Positions 36,209-44,070 of a stretch of 64,000 bases of DNA are shown here, one piece after another. The stretch lies in NCBI RefSeq assembly GCF_008124765.1, contig NZ_VNHS01000003.1, positions 62,001 through 126,000 of the forward strand, given 5' to 3'. The position numbers and the translations under genes were made by a program. This DNA comes from Paenibacillus methanolicus (GTDB taxonomy: Bacteria > Bacillota > Bacilli > Paenibacillales > Paenibacillaceae). The number at the start of each line of letters is the position of its first letter. Position 1 is the first letter of the stretch. Under the pieces are notes generated by a model, which did no database searches, was not told where the DNA came from, and worked only from the letters and a program-made list of their open reading frames with translations.

Positions 36209-37102
36209 TTACGCCACCTCTTTCCCTTGCAGCCTTGCAGCCGAAACGGCCGTCCTTGCTTGGAACTTGGCCTTGGAGCTCATGAGCTTCGGATCCAACG
36301 CCCCCTGAAGCGCATCGGACAAGAAGTTGATGGCCGATACGACAAGGATGATCGTCAAGCCGGGCGCGAGCATGAGCTCCGGCTTGGAGAACATGACCGT
36401 TCTCGCCTCGTTCAGCATCATGCCCCATTCGGCATGGGGAGCCTGAATGCCCAATCCAAGGAAAGAAAAACCGGAGATTTGCAGCACCATGGAACCGAAA
36501 GCGCTGCTGGCGATCACGGCAATGTCGGGCAAAGACACCGGAACGATGTGACGCGCCATGATGCTGAGATGGCCGACGCCAATCGTCTTGGAATATTTGA
36601 TATAGTCGGTCTCCGCGATCTGCATCACCGATGTTCGGATGATCCGGGCGAACCACGCCCATTTGCTGAGGACAAACGCGATTAATATATTCTCCAGGCC
36701 GACGCCCAACATGCCGATTAACGCCAGCGTCAACACATACCCCGGGAAGGACAGCATCGCATCGACGACTCGCATGAGCACGGCGTCCGTTCTCCCGCGG
36801 AAATAACCGGCGATAAAGCCGACGATCGCGCCCATACAAACCGACGCCAGCAGCGCGGCGAATACATACAGCACGCTTGGACGAATGCCGAATATGAGGC
36901 GGGATAAGACGTCTCTTCCCAAGTGATCGTTGCCCAGCGGGAAATCCCATGAAGGGCCGGCATATCGCAGCTCCATATGGATATGATTCGGATCATGGGG
37001 CGCCAACCAAGGGGCGAATGCCCCGGCCGCGATCGTGATCGCGACGATGAACAAGGAGACGCCGGCCAGCCTGTCCTTGAGGATTTGCTTCAACATGTTC
37101 AT
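36209..37102 (-). CDS. cntC: Metallophore importer permease CntC-like
   Basis: A 297-residue Dpp/Opp-type permease (DppC class) with an N-terminal helix, the 'FPLGNDHLGRDVLSRLIFG' block typical of DppC proteins, and an EAA-type loop around 'YIKYSKTIGVGHLSIMARHIVP' (split by residues not shown). Starts at ATG 37102, one base past the cntB stop. Pairs with CntB in the membrane for uptake of the metal-opine complex. Confidence 0.9.
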   Translation of the reverse strand: MNMLKQILKDRLAGVSLFIVAITIAAGAFAPWLAPHDPNHIHMELRYAGPSWDFPLGNDHLGRDVLSRLIFGIRPSVLYVFAALLASVCMGAIVGFIAGYFRGRTDAVLMRVVDAMLSFPGYVLTLALIGMLGVGLENILIAFVLSKWAWFARIIRTSVMQIAETDYIKYSKTIGVGHLSIMARHIVPVSLPDIAVIASSAFGSMVLQISGFSFLGLGIQAPHAEWGMMLNEARTVMFSKPELMLAPGLTIILVVSAINFLSDALQGALDPKLMSSKAKFQARTAVSAARLQGKEVA

Positions 37103-37103
37103 A

Positions 37104-38036
37104 TTAGAGATCCCCTCTAAGCTTAGGGTTCATGGCGGCGTTGACCATGTCCGATACGGTGTTGAACAGAACAAAGGCGACGGCCATCACCAATACATAC
37201 GCCTGAATGACGGGGAAATCCCTGCTCAGAATCGCGTGCATGCTCAGACTGCCGAGTCCCGGCCAAGCAAACACGTTCTCCACGACGACCGTGCTGCCCA
37301 GAATGATCGGTACCGCCATGCAAAATACGGAGATCGCGATCTGCAAGGAGTTGCGTATCATATGCATCGTAATCGTCGTCTCCGACAAGCCGCTTGCCCT
37401 TCCATAGAGAACATAGTCTTCATGCAATTGGCTGATCATGGAGCTTCTAATCATCCGAAAATAAATCCCGGCATAATTGACCGCAATGACGACCACCGGC
37501 AGCACGTAACTAGCGGACGACGCCATCCCGCTTGTCGGCAGAAGATCCAGCTTCACGGCGAAATACCAAATCATCAGCGACGCAAGCAAATAGGAAGGCA
37601 TAGAGGTCAAAAAAAAGGAAACGCCCCTGACCGAGCGATCCAGAAGGCGGCCTTCCCGCAAGGCGCAGATCACGCCCAGTCCAACCGATAACGCAATGAC
37701 GGCGATGACGGATGCGAACGTAAGCTGCAGCGTGTTCAGAAAGGCCGGACCAAGCAAGGTCCATACCGGTTCGCCGGACACATAGGAATGTCCGAAATCG
37801 AGCTGAAGACAGTCGATCAGCCAATTCGCATACCGGATCAGGAAGGGCCGGTCCATGCCGAGCTCCGCTTTGGTCTGCGCGATCAGCTCCGGCGTAATCT
37901 GGGGCACGCCTTGCGCCTCCAGCACCACCTCGGCCGGGTCCATGGGAGACAGATGAATAAGAATAAACGTCAAGAACGAGATGACGATCATCATGGGGAT
38001 CGCGTATAATCCCCGTTTCGCCATATACCAGCCCAT
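37104..38036 (-). CDS. cntB: Metallophore importer permease CntB-like
   Basis: A 310-residue DppB-class permease: N-terminal helix ('GLYAIPMMIVISFLTFILI'), an external loop with 'DRPFLIRYANWL', the central helices, and the family end 'NTVSDMVNAAMNPKLRGDL'. ATG 38036 is preferred over 38063 because GGGAG lies nine bases upstream and the protein then starts close to the first helix. Follows cntA by 55 bp. Confidence 0.9.
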   Translation of the reverse strand: MGWYMAKRGLYAIPMMIVISFLTFILIHLSPMDPAEVVLEAQGVPQITPELIAQTKAELGMDRPFLIRYANWLIDCLQLDFGHSYVSGEPVWTLLGPAFLNTLQLTFASVIAVIALSVGLGVICALREGRLLDRSVRGVSFFLTSMPSYLLASLMIWYFAVKLDLLPTSGMASSASYVLPVVVIAVNYAGIYFRMIRSSMISQLHEDYVLYGRASGLSETTITMHMIRNSLQIAISVFCMAVPIILGSTVVVENVFAWPGLGSLSMHAILSRDFPVIQAYVLVMAVAFVLFNTVSDMVNAAMNPKLRGDL

Positions 38037-38091
38037 CGCAACCTTCTCCCTTTCTTCATACAAGAAAAGGGGGAAATCCCCCCTTTCTTCC

Positions 38092-39729
38092 TTATGGATT
38101 GAAGTTCATCTTCTCGAAAGGCAGCTCATACTGGGTCTGTTTGAAACCGATGCCTTGCAGCGATTGCGGAGCGACGATCGTGACGCCGCCATTGGTGAGC
38201 GGAATGAAGACGGCCTCCTCGTGAACGATGTTCAAGATGTCCGCATATAGCGACTTGCGGGTCGTCTCATCCATGGATACCGTCACATCGGCAATCTTGT
38301 CGTACAGCTCATCCGCTCGCGCAATGCCCTTCGTCGTGTGCAAATACGACGATTCGCTCGTAAAGGCGGCAATCGTGCTCTGCGGATCGTACGCAAGTCC
38401 CCACGTTTGATTGAACAATAGTTCATAATCGCCCGCGGATCTGCGCTTGGCGACGGACGTCGACTCTTCGCCGACAAGCTCCAGCCGCATGCCGATTTCT
38501 TTCAGCTCATGCTGTATGAATTCCGCCTGCGTTTTCTGCGAGGACGAATTCGCATCATAGTAAAGCTTCATCGTCAACTTGCTGCCGTTCTTCGTCCGAA
38601 CCTCTTGGCCGTTCGCTAGCTTCCAGCCTGCTTCCTCCAACAGCTTGCGGGCAGCTTCGGGGTCGTAGCCGCGTTGCGGCAGGTCGACATCGGCGTATTT
38701 GACGTTCGAAGAGAACAGCGTATACGCCGCGGGTTCGGTGCCGCTAAAGATTTGCTTGCTGATTGTCTCCCGATCGATCGCCTGCCAGATCGCTTGTCGA
38801 ACCGCTCGTTCATGTACAGGACTATTCGTCTGGCTGCTGTTCGCGACGATCATCTTCGTGTTCATCGGCTTGCTTCGCACGATTTGATAGTCGCCCGCAT
38901 CCGTCAAGTTCGTCATCGCGTCGACGTCGATGCTATCGGTGCCTCGGTCATCCGTGAAGACGAAGTTGACTTCGCCTTTTTGCAGCGCCAGGAACGTCGT
39001 TTCGCCGGCCGGCAGAACTTTGCCCGTTATTTTCTTGATGGCCGGCGAACCGCCCCAGTACGCTTCATTGGCTTCAAAAACGGCTTGTTGGTCGACTTTA
39101 TGCTCGACTAGTTTGTATGGACCCGTGCCGCTATAGCCGTTAAGGCCATCCTTGGTCTCCCCATCGATGAAATTTCGGGGCGAGACGAACACGTAAGGTC
39201 TGGTGAACGACAGCTCGTTCAGCGTCGGATAATAAGGCTCCGAAAGCACCAATTCGACCGTATGCGTGTCGATGACCAACACGTCGGTCAGTTTGGTCGA
39301 CAGTTTGATCCAGGCGTGTTTCTTGGCATTGCGCTGCACCGCGTCGATATTCAGCTTGACCGCCTCCGCGTTGAATGGCTCGCCGTCATGGAAATTCACA
39401 TCCTTGCGGAGATGGAAGGTATACGACTTGCCATCGCCGGAAATCTCCCAAGATTCGGCCAGCAGCGGCTTGATGCCCTCTTCCGTATGTTCAACGAGCG
39501 ATTCATAGACCATCCCCTGCGCCGAATTCGAACCTGCGTATACATGAGGATTCATATCAATAAGGTCTTTGGCCGCCGCATAGACCAACTCTTGCGGGGA
39601 TTCTTGCGGCGTTTCATGTGCTGCTTCATTCGTTGCTTCCTTCGAACCTGCCTGCGTTCCGCTGCAACCGCCCAACATTACGGCCAATACCATGCAACCC
39701 GCTATTAAGGTGAACCATGACTTTCTCAT
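38092..39729 (-). CDS. cntA: Metal-opine binding lipoprotein CntA-like
   Basis: A 545-residue family-5 solute-binding lipoprotein. Signal peptide with lipobox MLGGC (Cys22), then 'LVYAAAKDLIDMNPHVYAG', 'HLRKDVNFHDGEPFNAEAV' and 'GYDPEAARKLLEEAGW', the standard family-5 blocks. CntA/NikA-type proteins bind nickel, cobalt or zinc held by an opine or histidine. ATG 39729 has GGAGG eight bases upstream. It begins two bases beyond the cntM stop, tying synthesis and uptake into one transcript. Confidence 0.92.
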   Translation of the reverse strand: MRKSWFTLIAGCMVLAVMLGGCSGTQAGSKEATNEAAHETPQESPQELVYAAAKDLIDMNPHVYAGSNSAQGMVYESLVEHTEEGIKPLLAESWEISGDGKSYTFHLRKDVNFHDGEPFNAEAVKLNIDAVQRNAKKHAWIKLSTKLTDVLVIDTHTVELVLSEPYYPTLNELSFTRPYVFVSPRNFIDGETKDGLNGYSGTGPYKLVEHKVDQQAVFEANEAYWGGSPAIKKITGKVLPAGETTFLALQKGEVNFVFTDDRGTDSIDVDAMTNLTDAGDYQIVRSKPMNTKMIVANSSQTNSPVHERAVRQAIWQAIDRETISKQIFSGTEPAAYTLFSSNVKYADVDLPQRGYDPEAARKLLEEAGWKLANGQEVRTKNGSKLTMKLYYDANSSSQKTQAEFIQHELKEIGMRLELVGEESTSVAKRRSAGDYELLFNQTWGLAYDPQSTIAAFTSESSYLHTTKGIARADELYDKIADVTVSMDETTRKSLYADILNIVHEEAVFIPLTNGGVTIVAPQSLQGIGFKQTQYELPFEKMNFNP

Positions 39730-39730
39730 C

Positions 39731-41047
39731 TTAAGTGCCTCCAATAGGTTGTTTACGCGTTTCGATTTCGCTGCAAATCATTTTCAAATCATCTTCAAAG
39801 CGATGTACGGCAAATGCGTCCGACACCTTCTGACCTCTCAGAGCTAAGGAGGCTCTCTCTAAGCTCCCCTCGTAAGTTGCAATGAACTTATCAATCGTAG
39901 GACTGCTTAAGCCCAAGTACCTTGCGAGCCCTTGAATGATTTTGGTGCGGTAGTAATCCTCCTTGGGCATGCGGGGGATATCCCAGTACCCTTCTTTGTC
40001 CACGAAAATCTGCCGGATGGGAACAGCGGAGAAGTCGAAATACCTGCCGTTCCGATCCGGTTCCGAGAAAGGATCGATGAGCAAAGAGGTATACCGCACG
40101 TACACCAAATACTCTTGATGAATCGCCTCCAGTTGCATGAAGTTATCTATATCATGACGAGACAAGCTCTCCGGCCTCACCGGATAATTGTCGTCGGTCA
40201 TAAACTTGAGCAGATTGATGCGCTCGATACCGAGCCTATCGAGCATGCTCATCATTTCTTTCCAAGCCTCGAGCATGTCGCGAATCAAGCTTTGCGTGAT
40301 CGGACCTTCGGGAAACATTTTGTACACATACTTCTTGGCATGGGCTTCTCCGAAGACGGCGCCGAGCGAGAATTCGTTCATGAACAACGGCGGGTGCACG
40401 AATAGCGATATATTTCGAGACTCGGCCGCCATCGGCGATTGCATCGCTTCGAGGGTCGTACCCAGCTTGTCGCAGAGCTCGCCAAGCAAGACGACCGCGG
40501 GCGAGCGGCCATGCGTCGAACCGACGAAGACCTTCTTCTTCACCGCCGTCGTGATCACTTGGTCGGAGGGTCTGTCCCCCGCCCATCGCGTAGCGCCGAA
40601 ATAGGTAGAGAAGCTGATCAATTCCACGGCCGGCTGAATATCTCGCATAAAATGGCGGATCAAGGCGTTGGAACCGAAGGTTGGCGATAATAGCACGATG
40701 CACTTGACTTGTTGTAGAAGTTCAACGTCGATTTGCTTCAGCACGGCAACGTACGCATCCGCCGTGACCGCCATAATCAACGTATCCCATTCGCCCGTAA
40801 TGGTCCCGTATCCCCGATATACATGTTCGATCGCGCATTCGCCTTGCATCTGGCCGTGCTTTTCATTTTGAATATGTACGCGTACGCGATGGTCGCTTTC
40901 CTTAAGCGCCGCAAAGAAGGATTCGGATCGGACAGACTCTCGCCCGGCAATTCCGACTGGGCAATTCAACTTGTTCGTCAAGGTAACCGCCAGTTGTATG
41001 GTTGCGGGTCCCGTCCCCAGAATTAGCACGCGATTAAAGCTGTTCAT
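39731..41047 (-). CDS. cntM: Opine dehydrogenase CntM-like (last biosynthetic step)
   Basis: A 438-residue NAD(P)H-dependent opine dehydrogenase that would reductively condense the histidine-aminobutyrate intermediate with a 2-oxo acid. The Rossmann motif is 'LILGTGPATIQLAVTL'; length is close to S. aureus CntM (about 433). Near residue 150 the sequence is 'STYFGATRW'. As I recall the literature, S. aureus CntM has Asp150 at this site and uses pyruvate, while P. aeruginosa has Ala153 and uses 2-oxoglutarate; the Ala152 here predicts 2-oxoglutarate, giving a bacillopaline-like product. That is inference. ATG 41047 has GGGGAGG five bases upstream and overlaps cntL by 14 bases. Confidence 0.9.
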   Translation of the reverse strand: MNSFNRVLILGTGPATIQLAVTLTNKLNCPVGIAGRESVRSESFFAALKESDHRVRVHIQNEKHGQMQGECAIEHVYRGYGTITGEWDTLIMAVTADAYVAVLKQIDVELLQQVKCIVLLSPTFGSNALIRHFMRDIQPAVELISFSTYFGATRWAGDRPSDQVITTAVKKKVFVGSTHGRSPAVVLLGELCDKLGTTLEAMQSPMAAESRNISLFVHPPLFMNEFSLGAVFGEAHAKKYVYKMFPEGPITQSLIRDMLEAWKEMMSMLDRLGIERINLLKFMTDDNYPVRPESLSRHDIDNFMQLEAIHQEYLVYVRYTSLLIDPFSEPDRNGRYFDFSAVPIRQIFVDKEGYWDIPRMPKEDYYRTKIIQGLARYLGLSSPTIDKFIATYEGSLERASLALRGQKVSDAFAVHRFEDDLKMICSEIETRKQPIGGT

Positions 41048-41855
41048 TCGCGCCTCCCCTGGAGCCCTTCGTATACAAGGCAATATCAAACACTTGTTCA
41101 GGGCGCATGATGACCTCCGCAAGGTTCCACTTTCGTTCATCCGTTTCTTGCTTCGGGTAATTAAACAGCGACTTCAACCGGTCGCCGAATCTCATCGCCA
41201 CGACGACCCGATCGTTGGTTAAGTCATGCAGTTGGTCCAGCAGCCGATATTTGTTCTCGATCGTGGAGCTGAAAATGATGTGGGTCGCCTGCTGCGTATA
41301 GGGAAGGTTCTCCACGAACGCTTTCGTTAACGTGATCGGCAATCCGCCTCCCAACCTCTCCACGACCCGTTGACCAAGCTCGATAGCCTCATCGTCAATA
41401 TCGATTCCGACTACCGACGCGCCCGTTCGCTTCGCGATGTACAACGGCGTCATCGGGAAGGAGCCCGAGCCGATCATCAAGACGTTGGACGTCGCCGTCA
41501 GCCGGAAGCCGCCGAACTCTTCTTCGATGCAGGATTCGATATTGTCAAAATAGTCCGTTCGTTCCGTCTGGCCGTTCAGCAGCTTCAACGCACGGATCTT
41601 CTCCATAATCGCGACGCATCTTGCGGAGTATGCGCGTAAATCCGCAATTAGCCGGTTCCGATCTTCGGATTCCGATTGATGTAACTCCTCCCAAATCCCT
41701 CTATTCGCGTCGCTAGTAATAAACGCGGCGTATTGATTGATCGTCCCCTCCAGTACTTCGCTGTGATGTGCCGTACCGTCGTACTGCCGGGCCAATCGAG
41801 CGAATTGCTCAGCATATTCAGTCAGAACCCGTTCTGCATGGACTTGCGTCTTCAT
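41034..41855 (-). CDS. cntL: Nicotianamine-synthase-like aminobutyrate transferase CntL
   Basis: A 273-residue enzyme, close to S. aureus CntL (271). It would transfer the aminobutyrate group of S-adenosylmethionine to the amino group of histidine. A methyltransferase-like SAM site is visible at 'NVLMIGSGSFPMTPLYIA', followed by 'VVGIDIDDEAIELG' (acidic residue for the ribose) . The first 100 residues are helical, as in nicotianamine synthases. ATG 41855 is chosen because GGAGG lies eight bases upstream; ATG 41870 precedes that site. Confidence 0.9.
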   Translation of the reverse strand: MKTQVHAERVLTEYAEQFARLARQYDGTAHHSEVLEGTINQYAAFITSDANRGIWEELHQSESEDRNRLIADLRAYSARCVAIMEKIRALKLLNGQTERTDYFDNIESCIEEEFGGFRLTATSNVLMIGSGSFPMTPLYIAKRTGASVVGIDIDDEAIELGQRVVERLGGGLPITLTKAFVENLPYTQQATHIIFSSTIENKYRLLDQLHDLTNDRVVVAMRFGDRLKSLFNYPKQETDERKWNLAEVIMRPEQVFDIALYTKGSRGGANEQL

Positions 41856-41890
41856 GATTTCACCCTCCAACTCGATAGGTTACCTAAACT

Positions 41891-42817
41891 TCAAGGTGAA
41901 ACGGCTTCGCCTTCATTTGCGGCGATGCGCGTTTCTTCCGGAGAAATACAAGGCCGATGAAAAAGCGTGCAACTTATAGACTCTTGTATTTCTACATAAG
42001 CCTTGCCTTCCGCAACGATGCCGACCACGCCTTCAATCGAAAGTCTCGTGATCTCGCCGTTGTCGCATTGCGCGGCAACGTGGATCGTACCGCCGGGCTG
42101 TCGGATCGGCGCCGCGATCGCGCCGCCATGTTTCCAAGCCAGGTAGGCGCCCACGGAAGCCGTGCCCGATCCGCACCCTCTCTCCCAAACCAAGCTATCG
42201 AGAGGCGGCACATAAATGAGCGGAGCCATCTCGCCCGTGCCGGCTTTGTACAGCAGGATCCCGATCACGTTCGAACCCAGCGTGACGCCGAGCAGCTTCG
42301 CGAGCGACTGCGCCGTGTCTCTTGCGGAATCCGCGAATTGCTCCACTTCCAATACAATGTGAATAAAGTCCGGATAGCGCACGATGGCAAGGTCCAAATC
42401 CAACCCTTCGTACCGAATGGCTCGCTGTTCGATCTTGTTAGGAACAGGCATCGAGATTCGGCATTGGTAGTCATCCGCAGATCGCCTCACCTGGCATCGG
42501 ACCAAATGATCGGTGCCCGAGGCTTCAAGGACGATCTCCTTCCAATCCAGCCGCCGACCGTCTTCCATCGAGGCGATATACACCGCCAGTGCCATGCAAG
42601 CATTGCCGCAAAACTCGCCGCCGGCCATTTGCAGGCTAGCTGCAGCTTCGCGTCTGCCCGACTTCGTAATGAAACCTACTTGTTCCGCGTAAACGTTGTC
42701 ATAAGCCATAATCTTGGAAGCGATCGGCTTATGCTCCTCTTCAGGATGATCGGTCTTCACAAGAATGGTCATATTCTGGGTGGGATTGCATTTGACAAAG
42801 TCGATTTCTCGTCTCAT
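41891..42817 (-). CDS. cntK: Histidine racemase CntK-like, with repeat-encoded C-terminal tail
   Basis: A 308-residue DapF-fold racemase expected to turn L-histidine into D-histidine for the metallophore. The two catalytic cysteines are present: Cys70 in 'GGEFCGNACM' and Cys215 in 'WERGCGSGTASVGAYLA'. S. aureus CntK is about 273 residues. Here the native-looking protein ends near Val275 ('AEGKAYV'), and the last 33 residues, up to the stop, are read from the interspersed repeat at 41893-41992. The native stop has been lost or displaced; activity is likely but the tail may affect stability. First gene of the nine-gene operon; GAGGG precedes ATG 42817. Confidence 0.9.
   Translation of the reverse strand: MRREIDFVKCNPTQNMTILVKTDHPEEEHKPIASKIMAYDNVYAEQVGFITKSGRREAAASLQMAGGEFCGNACMALAVYIASMEDGRRLDWKEIVLEASGTDHLVRCQVRRSADDYQCRISMPVPNKIEQRAIRYEGLDLDLAIVRYPDFIHIVLEVEQFADSARDTAQSLAKLLGVTLGSNVIGILLYKAGTGEMAPLIYVPPLDSLVWERGCGSGTASVGAYLAWKHGGAIAAPIRQPGGTIHVAAQCDNGEITRLSIEGVVGIVAEGKAYVEIQESISCTLFHRPCISPEETRIAANEGEAVSP
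41893..41992. repeat. Interspersed repeat, copy B, at the 3' end of cntK
   Basis: A 100-bp element bounded by AAGGTGAAACGG and CTTGTATTTC. It aligns along its whole length with the copy at 43303-43404, sharing blocks such as TTCCGGAGAAATACAAG, CGCGTTTC and ACTTATA. GAAATACAAG inside it and CTTGTATTTC at its end are perfect inverted repeats, so the right half can fold into a hairpin. Looks like a non-autonomous mobile or REP-type element; no transposase is encoded. Confidence 0.85.
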
Positions 42818-42872
42818 CGCATTACCCTCTACACGTTTTATTGGTAGCTAGTTCTAGCTCTTCGAACTTTGT

Positions 42873-42887
42873 ATGTAATTTTTACGA
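42873..42887. promoter_or_regulatory. Weaker Zur-box-like site upstream of cntK
   Basis: ATGTAATTTTTACGA matches 11 of 14 defined positions of TCGTAATNATTACGA. It is 56 bp upstream of the cntK start, in the 143-bp gap that must hold the operon promoter. Confidence 0.45.
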
Positions 42888-42951
42888 TATTCATTCGAAC
42901 TAAAACCAGATGTTGGAGGTCCTGAGCAAGTTCTAACACTTCACATTATTG

Positions 42952-42966
42952 GCGTAAATATTACGA
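42952..42966. promoter_or_regulatory. Zur-box-like site between the ATPase gene and cntK
   Basis: GCGTAAATATTACGA matches 12 of 14 defined positions of the Bacillus Zur box and has a perfect CGTAA..TTACG core. The TAA stop of the ATPase gene lies inside it (42961-42963 on the minus strand). Confidence 0.6.
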
Positions 42967-43911
42967 ACTAACGACATGCAGCTGCCTTCCGTCTCCCCGT
43001 TGCTTCCGCTTGGCATCCGGCCGGTATTCCTCGAGCGATTCCGCAAGCAGGCGAATGCTTAGCGGCTTGTCATCGATAATCGCCTTCCGCTTCGCCTTCA
43101 GCACGATCTGCTCCATATCCGCGAAACTCAGGTTACGCGTCAACTCCGCAGTCTGTTCGGCCGTGCCGGGCTCGTGCTCGAAGTTCCCGTTCGCAAGCTC
43201 CGCAAATGCGCGACTTGCCGCCTCAGGAACGGCATACGTCATCTTCGTGTCGAACCTTCTCCACACCGCATCGTCCAGCTGCGTCTCTAAGTTCGTCGCG
43301 GCAAGGTGAAACGGCTGACGCCATCTCTAAGCGGCGACGCGCGTTTCATTCCGGAGAAATACAAGATGAGTAATATACGTGAAACTTATAAACGCTTGTA
43401 TTTCCATGAAAATGCTGTCGCACTCGAATTCATCGAGGCATTGCAGCAGCGTATTGACGACGCGAGCCATCTCCTTGACCTCGTCGTTGTTATCGCGAGT
43501 ACGGGCGATCGCGTCGAATTCATCCAAGAACAGTACGCACGGCGTCGATTTCGCGAATTCGAAAATTTTACGAATATTACTGCCCGTCTCGCCTAAATAG
43601 CTATGAATGATCGCGTCCAGTCGAACCAGAATGAGCGGAAGCGATAGCCGTTCCGCGATATGGAAGGCGGTGAGCGTCTTCCCCGTTCCCGGCGGACCGA
43701 ACATGACGATCTTGTTCGGCACGGGCACGTCGTGCGCCGCGAATTTCTCCTTCATGCCGAGGATCGTTAGAAATTCGCGGACGATCTGTTCGTTCTTCGG
43801 CGTCAGCACGTTATGCTCCGCTTTCTTGGCGCATTCCTTCGGCGTATAGACCGTCGCCGTATCGATGCCTTTGGCTTTGGGCAGGCGGCTGTTGTTGTTC
43901 GACTTGCTCAT
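42961..43911 (-). pseudogene. AAA+ ATPase gene interrupted by the 102-bp repeat
   Basis: Two segments in the same frame form one AAA+ ATPase of 282 residues once the 102 bp at 43303-43404 are removed. Part one (43911 to 43405) has Walker A 'GPPGTGKTLTA', 'YLGETGSNIRKIFEFA' and Walker B 'PCVLFLDEFDAIA'. Part two (43302 to 42961) starts 'AATNLETQLDDAVWRRFD' (sensor 1 and arginine finger) and has the lid helices. The insertion falls exactly between 'DSIFM' and 'AATNL', and carries a TAG stop 25 codons in. Similar ATPases are often paired with subtilisin-like proteases, but none is here. The best Zur-like box of the window lies 34 bp upstream. Without recoding only the first half is made. Confidence 0.85.
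43303..43404. repeat. Interspersed repeat, copy A, inside the AAA+ ATPase gene
   Basis: A 102-bp copy of the element at 41893-41992, in the same orientation, differing by small indels and scattered substitutions. Because both flanks resume the ATPase codons exactly, its boundaries are clear: AAGGTGAAAC on the left and TTGTATTTC on the right. No obvious target-site duplication is seen. Confidence 0.9.
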
Positions 43912-43944
43912 AGCGGCTGCATTGCTCCTTATCGCGTCTTATTT

Positions 43945-43959
43945 TTGTAATTATTACGA
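43945..43959. promoter_or_regulatory. Zur-box-like site upstream of the AAA+ ATPase gene
   Basis: TTGTAATTATTACGA matches 13 of 14 defined positions of TCGTAATNATTACGA; only position 2 differs, and the flanks are AT-rich as in known sites. It is 34 bp before ATG 43911. Confidence 0.7.
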
Positions 43960-44034
43960 TTATTAGAAGCATACCGTTCGCCTGCTAATCTGTCAACCCT
44001 CTCCATTTCGGCCATTTGCGCGCGAATGAAAGAA

Positions 44035-44058
44035 GGCAGCCGATGGCCGCAGGCTGCC
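44035..44058 (-). terminator. Terminator after the tetR-type gene
   Basis: GGCAGCC at 44035-44041 pairs with GGCTGCC at 44052-44058; on the minus strand it is followed by TTCTTTC. It lies 12 bp past the stop codon. Confidence 0.6.
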
Positions 44059-44070
44059 TAGGAGTTAACG

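Noticed and set aside
43306..43596. Plus-strand 96-residue frame across the repeat and ATPase gene
   Set aside because: It is antisense to the ATPase and begins in the repeat; such frames arise wherever this element is inserted.
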